From Enterocola sp045654205 (lineage in GTDB: Bacteria; Bacteroidota; Bacteroidia; Bacteroidales; Paludibacteraceae), in assembly GCA_045654205.1 (NCBI GenBank), contig JAZOMZ010000001.1, forward strand, positions 62,001-126,000: 64,000 nt of DNA, written 5' to 3'. Position numbers and translations under genes: made by a program. The notes beneath the pieces are model-generated. The model made no database searches. It was not told the origin of the DNA and was given only the letters and a program-made list of their open reading frames with translations. Within the stretch, counting starts at the first letter, position 1, and each line of letters starts with the position of its first letter. Positions 1-7,910 of this stretch are shown in pieces.

Positions 1-2
1 TA

Positions 3-2489
3 GAATATGAAAATGCATACGTTGAAACTCAAGAATGCTGTTGGGTGGATAGAAATTATTTAGAAGGTTCAGGCTCAAAACTGACTAAAGCAGAAGATGG
101 TAATGAAACACTAAAATGTTATAGCGCATACGGTGTTTATGCTCCAGAATATTTAGAAAAGATACAGGGAGAGAAGTTTTGTAATTGGAATGACTATACT
201 TGTGCTTTCACTGAAATCTTTTCAGTTCTACATGCTTGTGCCGACGAAAGAACAATATACGATGCATCTTTAGCATTTATAAAGACCGTTGCAACCAATG
301 ATACTATGTATGGATATTGGGTAAACAAGAAGAATAAAATCTATAAAACCACATATCCAGACCAAACGGAATTATATTCAACTATTTCTACAGAAACAAA
401 TATAAACGACGCCTATCTAGAAATAGATGAGAATCAAAGAAAAGCGCAATCAAATCAAGTTCGACTTTTCTTTTCAGCAAATCCTAAAGTAAATTTGGGC
501 GATGAAGTTGCGTATAGTGGAGTAAATTATGTGGTGTATGAAATACATAACAACACATATAAAGATAATTCTTCTTATACAAATGAGTATGAATTGCTTT
601 TGGTAGGCAAAACAGATGCTGGTTTTTATCCGCTTCCAATGCCAGAAAAAAGCATTCGTAAAGCTTCTGCACAAAGAGCTAAAGTTGTGGATAATTTCGA
701 CCCTGATCGTTTGGGTAGGGTGCGTGTAATGTATCCTTGGCAACCGTCATACGAAGATGACCAAAAATATTGGGAAGAAATCAAAAGAGAACAAGGTAAG
801 ACAGATGATGAGATAAAAGAAATGATAGATGATGAGGTGGATAAAAAAGAAATAAATGAAGCTCTTAGAAATGAAATAAATAATAGAAAAAACTGTTGCC
901 CTTGGATTCGTGTTTCTGTGCCTATGGCATCTGATGGAGCTGGTTTCTTTTTTACTCCAGCTGTTGGCGATGAGGTGTTAATAGACTACGAAGATGGAAA
1001 TATAGAAAGACCATACGTTAGTGGAGCATTCTACAATGTAGATAGAAAACCATCAGTCCCTGCACAAACCCACAATTACGACAAGGTAAGTTCTATCACT
1101 TCAACCAACGGACACCATATTTCTTTTACTGACAATGGTGGATCTGAACGTTTCTATTTTGACTTTCTACCGATAATAAAAATGGCAAATACTTTTGGTG
1201 TACACGATAATATAATACCAGGTGATAAATTCTTTGGAGGTGGATTTGAAATCTCAGACTATTATGGAGTGTATGCTATTAAAGGTTCTACACATGGTAG
1301 AAGTGTAGATATAAGTTCTCCTTTTGGTACAGTAAGCATAGATGCTTTAACAGGAATATCAATAAATGCACCACTTGGTGATGTGAAAATAGTGGGTAAA
1401 AATGTAAGCATTGAAGCAAGAAATAACCTTACGATAGAGTCTGGTACAAATGTAAAAGGTTATCTAGATGGAATAAATAGGGGAAATTGGAAACAAAAAT
1501 TATGGGAAAATTTAGGAGAAAAGGTATTAAGTGATATTGTGGATATAAGTCATTACCGTCATATTATAGAAATCTTCTTACGCCCTATTGGTGGCACCAT
1601 GTTGCTAAAATCTAATCGTTATATGCGATTGGAAGCAGGAGAAGGAAAAACCGTAATTGATGATACAAATGATTATGATGCATCATTAAAAGATAAAGCT
1701 GCAGGTTTCTTCCTAATGAAACCTTTCCCTTCTGCAGAGAAAGTAGATATTTATGCTGTTAAAACCAGAATGGTTCGTTTTATGAACGATTATAAGTCGA
1801 TAAAAGATATTATTATTTCCACAGAACCTATAGTAAAGGATTGGTATTCCAATGAAATTGCTAAACAAATTATTAAAGGCATGATTCAAGGTGATGATGT
1901 AGTAGGTAACTTAAATCTTGTAAATGTACGTAATAGATTTGTTGAGCAAAATCTTATGAAGATATGGCGAAATGCTAAATGGATAAGACAAACTATTACA
2001 ACATACCAATTTCAAGACTATAAAACTGAAACTTCATTGAGAGATAAATTTACAAAATTATGGAATGAATTTAAAGGATTGATGATTAATAATGCAAATA
2101 TGGATATTCCAGACTTGAATAAAAAATCATTAATGTTTAATGAATATGAGGCTGTTGTCAATAGTAACATAGATAATGATGTTTCTTTTTTAAGTACAGA
2201 TACAGTTAATGCAAGCAACATTAATGGCTTAGATTTAAAAAATTACATTAAAAAGAAATCTGCTGAAGAACCATTTTATAAACAGACATTGAAAACTGTT
2301 TTTGGTTTTGAGGGTTTTGTAGATGATAAATGTTGGTCAACAAAAGATAAAGGTGCAATATTATTTTCCGACAACGAGAACAATTACTTTAAAATAAGTA
2401 ATGAAGGTTCATTTATTAAAGCTGATACCACAGATGAGGCAAAACAAATAATAGACATTATTAATAGTATAGGAAACGACCCATTATGA
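3..2489 (+). CDS. vgrG: VgrG-type spike protein (T6SS TssI), 5' end outside window
   Basis: Trimeric spike that caps the inner tube of a contractile injection machine. The frame is open to the window edge, so the GTG at 45 is not the real start and the N-terminal gp27-like part is missing. About 210 residues into the visible part is the gp5-type OB domain: VVDNFDPDRLGRVRV, then CCPWIRVSVP and VGDEVLIDYEDG, ending near VSGAFYNVDRKP. A short repetitive beta needle follows (VDISSPFGTVSIDALTG). After it comes an unusually long extension of about 320 residues, mostly helical, with no family I recognise; it could be an effector or adaptor domain. The stop overlaps the next start (ATGA), so the two genes are translationally coupled. 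The VgrG call is firm; the role of the extension is unknown. Confidence 0.9.
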   Translation, partial: EYENAYVETQECCWVDRNYLEGSGSKLTKAEDGNETLKCYSAYGVYAPEYLEKIQGEKFCNWNDYTCAFTEIFSVLHACADERTIYDASLAFIKTVATNDTMYGYWVNKKNKIYKTTYPDQTELYSTISTETNINDAYLEIDENQRKAQSNQVRLFFSANPKVNLGDEVAYSGVNYVVYEIHNNTYKDNSSYTNEYELLLVGKTDAGFYPLPMPEKSIRKASAQRAKVVDNFDPDRLGRVRVMYPWQPSYEDDQKYWEEIKREQGKTDDEIKEMIDDEVDKKEINEALRNEINNRKNCCPWIRVSVPMASDGAGFFFTPAVGDEVLIDYEDGNIERPYVSGAFYNVDRKPSVPAQTHNYDKVSSITSTNGHHISFTDNGGSERFYFDFLPIIKMANTFGVHDNIIPGDKFFGGGFEISDYYGVYAIKGSTHGRSVDISSPFGTVSIDALTGISINAPLGDVKIVGKNVSIEARNNLTIESGTNVKGYLDGINRGNWKQKLWENLGEKVLSDIVDISHYRHIIEIFLRPIGGTMLLKSNRYMRLEAGEGKTVIDDTNDYDASLKDKAAGFFLMKPFPSAEKVDIYAVKTRMVRFMNDYKSIKDIIISTEPIVKDWYSNEIAKQIIKGMIQGDDVVGNLNLVNVRNRFVEQNLMKIWRNAKWIRQTITTYQFQDYKTETSLRDKFTKLWNEFKGLMINNANMDIPDLNKKSLMFNEYEAVVNSNIDNDVSFLSTDTVNASNINGLDLKNYIKKKSAEEPFYKQTLKTVFGFEGFVDDKCWSTKDKGAILFSDNENNYFKISNEGSFIKADTTDEAKQIIDIINSIGNDPL

Positions 2490-4291
2490 ACACAATAGCA
2501 GAAAACTTTGAACAATGGCAATCTGAGTTAGAAGAACTTCAGAAGAGTGTCAAAAAGGATTTGCAAGAAATTCAACGTTGTAAAATGGAAGTGCAGTCTA
2601 TGAAAAACAATTTGACTGACACTTTAGGTGAACTTAAAGAGCTTTCACGTGGAAAATTTATTCGAGACGATAATCGCATTATCCTTTCTGCTCCAGAAAT
2701 TATTATAGGTAATGTAGATAATGATGGAGTACTTTATAATATGCCTTCACGCATTGTGGTGCGTGGCAACGAAGTAAACCTAGAAGCCACAGGTCTAGGA
2801 GGAATGTTGGGCGGAAGCGTGGTTACACGTGCTTCGCACATACGAAACATAGCCGAAGACCCAGGAAAAGATGGCAACGAGCACGCTGTGCTTCCTATGT
2901 CGGAGGTAGTTTCACAAGGCCGTAGTGTGTCGCTTATTAGCGAAGATGCCACTGGGGTGTTTACTCGCCCTGCGTGTGCTAGCATTACAGGTGTGGAACT
3001 AAGTTCAGAAACAGGCATAGCAATGAGTGCCACACAATCAAATACCAATAAGAAGTCTATTCTTAAGGGTAGAAAAAAACAGTTAGAATCACAAATTAAA
3101 GACCTAGATTCTAAAGCAAAGAATCTAAAAAATGAGGTAGAATCTAATATTAAAGAACTAAAAATAATAGTAGATACCGAAGACCTTTTAGGCAGTGTTA
3201 CTGCTGCTCGTACAAACTACCTAGAGATAGGAGAACTTTATGAGTCTTTCGAAACCTGTTCAGCTACACTTTATAGTTCTATGGCAAATTATTTTAGTGT
3301 ACTTTCTAAACTTGCTGAAGCCAACAGACAAAAAAATTGCCTAGAAGAAATGGAAAAAACAGTGGATAAAAATAAATCTTCATTTAAAGATAAAACCACA
3401 GGCACATTCATTAGTATGCGTTCAGAAAATATTACAGCACTCTCTGTAGATGGAGATGGCAACTATCGTGAAAACAAAGAAGCAGGAGTGAGCATCACTG
3501 CCAAACACGTAGACATTGGTACTGTGAAAGCAGACGAATCGCTTCAAGACGATAGTACTATTACAATGGCATCTCGCAAAGTAGAAATAAATACCCTTAA
3601 TCCAAAGGTAGAACGCAATGACAAAGGTGAAATTACCAAGGCAGACTATCCTGCAGTGGGCGATGTAATTATTAAATCTAAAAACATTAATCTTGAAACT
3701 TTAGACTACGAGTGGAAGGATAAAAAACAACAAGAAAAAGCTCTTACAAAAGATAGTAAAATTTCTATTCGTACAGAAACTGTTGATATGTCAGTTACTG
3801 ATTCCGAAGGTAAAGCTACAGGAAAAGTGGCTGTGAATGCCAAAGTGCTTGAGGTGAAGTCTATGGATGTGGACAAAGATAAACGCACAGAAAAAGCACT
3901 AGCAAAAGGAAGTACAATGCTTCTTCTTTCTGAAAAAATGTATATGGGAGCGCGCGATTCAAAAACTAAGAGTGCTCAAATACAACTCTCTTCCGACAAG
4001 GCTGGCGTATTTGCCGACTCCACTCTAGAACTACAACAAGACAAAGCCGTTGTTCAACTTTCAGGTGGCAATGCTGCAGTAGGAGGTGGAAGTCTAGACC
4101 TATACGGCAAAACAACACTTCAAGGAGATGTTACTGCAAAAGGTTCTGTTAAAGGTGGCGATATAGAAATGAAGAATATGAAAGTTTCATCTTCTTTCAA
4201 ATCACCAAGCACCTCAGAAGGCATCGCAGTGCCTGGCGCACCAGCTACAGGGAAATTGTCAGCCAAACTTAAAGAAGAAGAACTAAAATAA
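2486..4291 (+). CDS. Spike-associated coiled-coil/beta-repeat protein
   Basis: 601 residues, family not recognised. Residues 5-55 form a charged coiled coil. A stretch containing IILSAPEIIIGN and repeated strand-turn units follows, then a second coiled coil at about 190-300, and then a long run of units such as SITAKHVDIGTV and VAVNAKVLEV. This resembles the beta needle behind VgrG OB domains. The C-terminus is Lys/Glu rich. There is no signal peptide. The start overlaps the vgrG stop by 4 bases, so co-translation with the spike is very likely. I infer a spike extension or cargo adaptor; an effector is also possible. A structured repeat and a terminator follow it. Confidence 0.6.
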   Translation: MNTIAENFEQWQSELEELQKSVKKDLQEIQRCKMEVQSMKNNLTDTLGELKELSRGKFIRDDNRIILSAPEIIIGNVDNDGVLYNMPSRIVVRGNEVNLEATGLGGMLGGSVVTRASHIRNIAEDPGKDGNEHAVLPMSEVVSQGRSVSLISEDATGVFTRPACASITGVELSSETGIAMSATQSNTNKKSILKGRKKQLESQIKDLDSKAKNLKNEVESNIKELKIIVDTEDLLGSVTAARTNYLEIGELYESFETCSATLYSSMANYFSVLSKLAEANRQKNCLEEMEKTVDKNKSSFKDKTTGTFISMRSENITALSVDGDGNYRENKEAGVSITAKHVDIGTVKADESLQDDSTITMASRKVEINTLNPKVERNDKGEITKADYPAVGDVIIKSKNINLETLDYEWKDKKQQEKALTKDSKISIRTETVDMSVTDSEGKATGKVAVNAKVLEVKSMDVDKDKRTEKALAKGSTMLLLSEKMYMGARDSKTKSAQIQLSSDKAGVFADSTLELQQDKAVVQLSGGNAAVGGGSLDLYGKTTLQGDVTAKGSVKGGDIEMKNMKVSSSFKSPSTSEGIAVPGAPATGKLSAKLKEEELK

Positions 4292-4292
4292 C

Positions 4293-4410
4293 GAGCTGAA
4301 TAAAAAGTGTACTTCTGCGTTACGCTTGCCTTCGAAATCCTCATTTACGCTTAGTAAACTCCGGTTTCTCAGGCTACGCAAGCCTTGAATTACATCTTTT
4401 TATTCAACTC
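4293..4410 (+). repeat. Structured 3'-end repeat, copy A
   Basis: Begins 1 base after the stop of the preceding gene. The outer arms 4293-4311 and 4391-4410 are inverted copies (GAGCTGAATAAAAAG against CTTTTTATTCAACTC). Nested inside are GCTTGC/GCAAGC, GAAATCC/GGTTTC and TTTAC/GTAAA. The core (CTTCTGCGTTA..., CTCCGGTTTCT...) recurs at 16489-16610 with different but still complementary arms. The right arm also recurs at 28740-28766. Probably a transcript-end structure or a REP-like element. Confidence 0.7.
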
Positions 4411-4435
4411 TTATAGTCTTTAAAATCCCAAAAAA

Positions 4436-4499
4436 TGCTCTGAATCCTGCGGAATGTGGTAAAAAATCACACATTCCGCAGAGTTCAGAGTTTTTTTTA
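4436..4499 (+). terminator. Strong intrinsic terminator between convergent genes
   Basis: A long stem CTCTGAATCCTGCGGAATGTG pairs with CACATTCCGCAGAGTTCAGAG and is followed by eight T. An A-run on the left side gives it U-tracts in both directions. It serves the plus-strand spike operon and the minus-strand pair ending at 4519. Confidence 0.85.
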
Positions 4500-4518
4500 G
4501 GTTGGTGTTACTATTTTT

Positions 4519-5220
4519 TTACTCTACCGCACTGCTCATATCCATACTAAATACTTGGTCTACTCCTTCGGCAGCTTGTTTTTCGAGGGTTGCTTTATTT
4601 TCTGCCTGCTCGCTAGTAAGATAGGCTTGATATGCATCTTCCACCTCTTTTTCTTTGTCTTCTTTTAGTTTCTTTAGGGTGTCGGTGTGCCAATCGTATA
4701 TTTCTTGAAGTGTATCTTTTGCTAGTTTTATATTTTCTTCTGAAGCTCCTGTCATTTTTAGAGCCACTTTAGCAGAGCCTTGTGAGAAAATAGCTTCGAG
4801 TTTGGCAGATGTAGCATCAAAATTTGCTTTTATATATTCTAGGCAAACATTGTGTCTTTCTTCATTCATTTCTGGCATTGTATAATATATTACTACATAA
4901 TCTTCGCCAGTAATTTCATCTTTCTCTGTTTTTTCTTCCAACTTAAATTCTGGATGCTCTAGTTTTATACCTTTAGTAATAGGCATAATATATTCAGTAT
5001 CTTTAGCTCTCACTGCAAATTGATTGTCGTTTGGAATAGAAACAGAAGCCACATCTTCTAAGTTTAAGTCTTTATCCTCTATTTTAATTGTGGCAGAAAG
5101 AAGTGCCATAGGGTCTGCTTTGATGCATAAATTTGACAAATGAAAATAGAATAGCATTGTATGGCCATTCATTTTTTGTTTGGTTTCGTCAAATAGTTCG
5201 TTAATCGTTTTGTTGTTCAT
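4519..5220 (-). CDS. Ribosome-recycling-factor-like protein in the T6SS locus
   Basis: 233 residues. From memory, the order of features follows bacterial ribosome recycling factor (RRF): an N-terminal helix (residues 5-30), then DPMALLSATIKI where RRF has SPSLLDGI, then LEDVASVSIPNDNQFAV where RRF has LRQLASVTVEDSRTLKI, then MPITKGI near the RRF AVEKAI, then PEMNEERHN where RRF has PPLTEERRK. Long charged helices follow to the end. The RRF arginine-rich motif (RTGRAS) is not kept, so a canonical translation role is unlikely. It lies 16 bases downstream of the PAAR-like gene in the same minus-strand unit, which suggests a role with the spike tip: adaptor, chaperone or effector. The fold resemblance is inference. 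Confidence 0.5.
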   Translation of the reverse strand: MNNKTINELFDETKQKMNGHTMLFYFHLSNLCIKADPMALLSATIKIEDKDLNLEDVASVSIPNDNQFAVRAKDTEYIMPITKGIKLEHPEFKLEEKTEKDEITGEDYVVIYYTMPEMNEERHNVCLEYIKANFDATSAKLEAIFSQGSAKVALKMTGASEENIKLAKDTLQEIYDWHTDTLKKLKEDKEKEVEDAYQAYLTSEQAENKATLEKQAAEGVDQVFSMDMSSAVE

Positions 5221-5236
5221 AGTTTAGTTTTTAATG

Positions 5237-5626
5237 TTATTTACCTGTTGTGTTTTCTGTGTGTCCAGGGTTTGTAATGGAGATATTGCCTCCGTAGGCA
5301 CACATTGTTTTACAATTGTCTAGTAGTGCAGGCATGTTTGATACCAATTCTTTGCCTCCGGGTGCCCATGGTGATACAATCACAGGAATGCAAGGCATAG
5401 GTGTGAGTACTCCCATCGCTGCAGAGGTAGCAGAAGCCACCGTAGGATTTGCCATTGACTGACACATACCAAATGGCATAATATTCATCATAGGTGCAAA
5501 GTCCATAATATTGGCTTTAAACTTATTTTGAATAGTAGGTCGAAGTGGTACTGTTACCATTAGTGTGGATGGTGCCATACCAAAACTACACTTGAGCATA
5601 GCGCCCATACAAACATATTTAGCCAT
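5237..5626 (-). CDS. DUF4280 PAAR-like spike-tip protein
   Basis: 129 residues, Cys-, Met- and Pro-rich, with no signal peptide. The opening KYVCMGAMLKCSFGMAPS, the central NIMPFGMCQSMANP and the late CKTMCAYGGNISITNPG match the DUF4280 (PAAR-like) pattern I know from Bacteroidota and extracellular contractile injection loci. PAAR-type proteins form a metal-stabilised cone on VgrG and can carry effectors; the many Cys residues are candidate ligands. First gene of a two-gene minus-strand unit with the RRF-like protein. Confidence 0.8.
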   Translation of the reverse strand: MAKYVCMGAMLKCSFGMAPSTLMVTVPLRPTIQNKFKANIMDFAPMMNIMPFGMCQSMANPTVASATSAAMGVLTPMPCIPVIVSPWAPGGKELVSNMPALLDNCKTMCAYGGNISITNPGHTENTTGK

Positions 5627-5651
5627 ATTTTTTTCTTTAATAGTTGTGCAA

Positions 5652-5659
5652 CAAAGTTA
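5652..5659 (-). promoter_or_regulatory. Possible -7 element for the PAAR-like unit
   Basis: CAAAGTTA on the plus strand reads TAACTTTG on the minus strand and fits TAnnTTTG, 26 bases upstream of the DUF4280 start. I see no clear -33 TTG at the right distance, so this is tentative. The rest of the 299-base divergent region 5627-5925 is AT-rich with no other gene. Confidence 0.35.
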
Positions 5660-5894
5660 TCTAAAATTTGATGCCACTATTTTTTTGTTGGGTTTAATTA
5701 ATCTATTTTTTAACATTTTACATTTGAAACGTTTGAGAAAATAATATTTAACGAATTCTTACATAAAACACTCATTTTCAGTGTTTTTGTTTAACAATTT
5801 TAATCTTAGACTTCTAAAACAATGCTCAATAATAAAAATTTGTTAGATATGTTAAACATTACTCCTAAAATAAACGCTCAGTGCAAGTTTTACA

Positions 5895-5902
5895 TACATT
5901 TG
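5895..5902 (+). promoter_or_regulatory. Possible -7 element for the baseplate/Ubl operon
   Basis: TACATTTG fits the Bacteroidota -7 consensus TAnnTTTG and lies 23 bases before the E1 start codon. No good TTG is found 19-21 bases upstream, so the promoter may be weak or activator-dependent. Confidence 0.4.
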
Positions 5903-5925
5903 CCACGTGCTAAATTCAATACGGC

Positions 5926-7128
5926 ATGGAAAAAATACTTGAAATAGAGACGGTAAATTTACAAGAGTGGGGAACAGATATTTATCCTAAACTTTCTTGG
6001 TTTAAACAGAAAAAAGTTTCTTCTGCTCATGTTATGGTTGTGGGATGTGGGGCACTAGGCAACGAGGTTATAAAAAACTTGGCACTATTTGGTGTTGGCA
6101 ATCTGGTACTAGTAGATTGCGATGAGGTAGAATATAGCAACCTTACTCGCTCTATACTTTTTACACAAGAAGATGCTTTGAAGCATCGTTACAAGGTGGA
6201 TGCTGCTGCGGAAAGTGTAAAGAAAATAAATCCTAATATTAATGTTACCACGATAGTGGGCGATATAGCTACTAGTGTAGGACTAGGGCTTATTCGTAAA
6301 ATGAATGTTGTGGTGGGCTGTTTAGACAACAGGTGGGCTCGTTACACACTAAATCGCTTGTGTATGCGTGCTGGTGTACCTTGGGTAGATGGCGGTATAA
6401 ACGCTCTTGAAGGTGTTGCAAAGGTATTTATCCCTGGTAAAAATTGTTACGCTTGCACGTTAGAACCATCAGCTTTAGAGGATTTGAAACATAGCACTTC
6501 TTGCGCAGTGGCAATAAGAAGAAATATTGAAAGTGGCAGAGTGCCAACAACTCCTGTGGTAGCATCTATTATAGGTGCAGTGCAGGCACAAGAAGCAATG
6601 AAACTTATTCATAAAGAAGCACTTGACTCTGGCGAGCTAGTTTCGCTTTGTGGTAAAATGTTTTGCTACGATGGCGCTTCAATGACAGTGAGACTGGTTT
6701 CTCACGAGGCTTGGGACGAAGACTGCCCAGTGCACGAAAATTGGTCTCCTGTGGTAGAATCTCCTCTTACCAATCTTAATACAGTTGAAGAAGTTTTGGC
6801 ATATATAAAAGATAAACTTTCAACAGACTCTGCCGAAATTGTATTAAGAAATCAGGCTTTTGTAGATTTTATTGAAGATAGAGCCACTGGCGAAAAGTAT
6901 GAAGTTATGCTACCAGAAACTCAGATACCAGCCTTTATCGAAAATGATGAGGTGTTGCGCACCAAACCAATGGGTCAGTTTTACCAACATACCATCCGCA
7001 ATATAAATGCCGATTTCAAATACAAAAACCTAACACTAAAACAACTTGGCATTCCAGAGCAAGATGTGTTACACGTTAGGGATGAGAGAGAATTTTACGT
7101 TGAGTTAGGGTCAACTCCTAACTCCTAA
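5926..7128 (+). CDS. E1-like ubiquitin-activating enzyme (ThiF/UBA fold)
   Basis: 400 residues; expected to adenylate a ubiquitin-like protein and take it as a thioester. Seen: Rossmann motif GCGALGNE (40-47), Asp64 at the end of strand 2, SNLTRS (71-76), the CLDN motif with Asp134, CxxC at 174/177 paired with C267/H270 as a likely zinc site, and Cys193 (STSCAVAIRR) in the crossover loop as the candidate catalytic Cys, followed by VPTTPVVASIIGAVQAQEA. Residues about 280-395 form an extra domain ending LTLKQLGIPEQDVLHV, which resembles the ubiquitin-fold domain of eukaryotic UBA3. ThiF and MoeB lack this. No thiamine or molybdopterin genes are near; baseplate, Ubl and E2 genes follow. The C-terminus TPNS is encoded by a heptanucleotide array that also supplies the stop. 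Confidence 0.85.
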   Translation: MEKILEIETVNLQEWGTDIYPKLSWFKQKKVSSAHVMVVGCGALGNEVIKNLALFGVGNLVLVDCDEVEYSNLTRSILFTQEDALKHRYKVDAAAESVKKINPNINVTTIVGDIATSVGLGLIRKMNVVVGCLDNRWARYTLNRLCMRAGVPWVDGGINALEGVAKVFIPGKNCYACTLEPSALEDLKHSTSCAVAIRRNIESGRVPTTPVVASIIGAVQAQEAMKLIHKEALDSGELVSLCGKMFCYDGASMTVRLVSHEAWDEDCPVHENWSPVVESPLTNLNTVEEVLAYIKDKLSTDSAEIVLRNQAFVDFIEDRATGEKYEVMLPETQIPAFIENDEVLRTKPMGQFYQHTIRNINADFKYKNLTLKQLGIPEQDVLHVRDEREFYVELGSTPNS

Positions 7129-7147
7129 CTCCTAACTCCTAACTCCT
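7113..7147 (+). repeat. Five tandem AACTCCT heptamers
   Basis: Exactly five head-to-tail copies of AACTCCT span the E1 stop codon and nearly fill the gap to the next gene. The TAA at the unit junction provides the stop. Related TCCTAAC/T units occur at 21126-21177 and at 33972-34088. Confidence 0.9.
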
Positions 7148-7153
7148 CACTTT

Positions 7154-7888
7154 ATGAAAAACACAAACATATCAGCATTAAGGGCAGAGGTGCTTCTAAA
7201 TCACCTATACCCAGAACAATCAGATAGTTGGGTAGTAACAAATAAGGGTACATTTTATCGCAACTATAGCGAAGATGTTTTGCAACTAGATGCAAATCTA
7301 TCACAAGTATCTCTATCTCGTGATGGTCTGTTGCGTTTGTTGCCTCAAGGTTTGGTAAACACGAAAGATGAACTTAAAACAGCAGAAGAACTTTTTGTTC
7401 CTTTCGATTCTTGGCGTTTTAGAGATAGCCTAAGGGCAGAAGAAGATTTTGCATATCTTCTAGAAAATAGGCTAAACATAATACTTAAAACATATTACGG
7501 AGTAGATATTGACGCAGAAACAAATCCGCTCATAAGAGAAATGATGAAGCTTTTACCTCTATCAAGAAGTATTCGTGGCAATTTTCATAAAATAGGAGAT
7601 ATACTAAATGCTCTTCTCAACAAAAGAGTAACCACTCACATTACTTGTTACAACTGGAGCGACAAAACAGTAGATACCCAACCAATGGTTTGTTATAAGG
7701 TTTGGGTTCCAGATTTAACTAGTGAAGACTACAAAGAACTAGAAAAAAATATAGAAGCCTTGAAAAACTTTTTAGTGGAATGGTTTATACCTTTTGATAC
7801 ATATTGTGCAATAGAAATTAAAGCAGAAAAAAACACTTCGCTAAACAATGCAATGCTTCTAAATTATAATACAAAGTTGAGTTTATAA
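7154..7888 (+). CDS. TssG-like T6SS baseplate protein
   Basis: 244 residues, no signal peptide, start ATG 25 bases after the E1 stop. The central LIREMMKLLPLSRSIRGNFHKIG and the C-terminal WFIPFDTYCAIEIKAEKN recall the small wedge protein (TssG, phage gpJ type) that pairs with TssF. The similarity is faint. The assignment rests mainly on position beside clear TssK-, TssE- and TssF-like genes and on size. The wedge complex would sit in the cytoplasm around the spike. Confidence 0.55.
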   Translation: MKNTNISALRAEVLLNHLYPEQSDSWVVTNKGTFYRNYSEDVLQLDANLSQVSLSRDGLLRLLPQGLVNTKDELKTAEELFVPFDSWRFRDSLRAEEDFAYLLENRLNIILKTYYGVDIDAETNPLIREMMKLLPLSRSIRGNFHKIGDILNALLNKRVTTHITCYNWSDKTVDTQPMVCYKVWVPDLTSEDYKELEKNIEALKNFLVEWFIPFDTYCAIEIKAEKNTSLNNAMLLNYNTKLSL

Positions 7889-7910
7889 ATTTATCTAGAT
7901 ATAGAATAAG

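Noticed and set aside
5926..7128. E1 as a thiamine or molybdopterin ThiF/MoeB enzyme
   Set aside because: Extra C-terminal domain and E2/Ubl/baseplate neighbours; no thi or moa genes nearby.
7113..7147. CRISPR array
   Set aside because: 7-base units without spacers; no cas genes. No CRISPR-like spacing found in the window.
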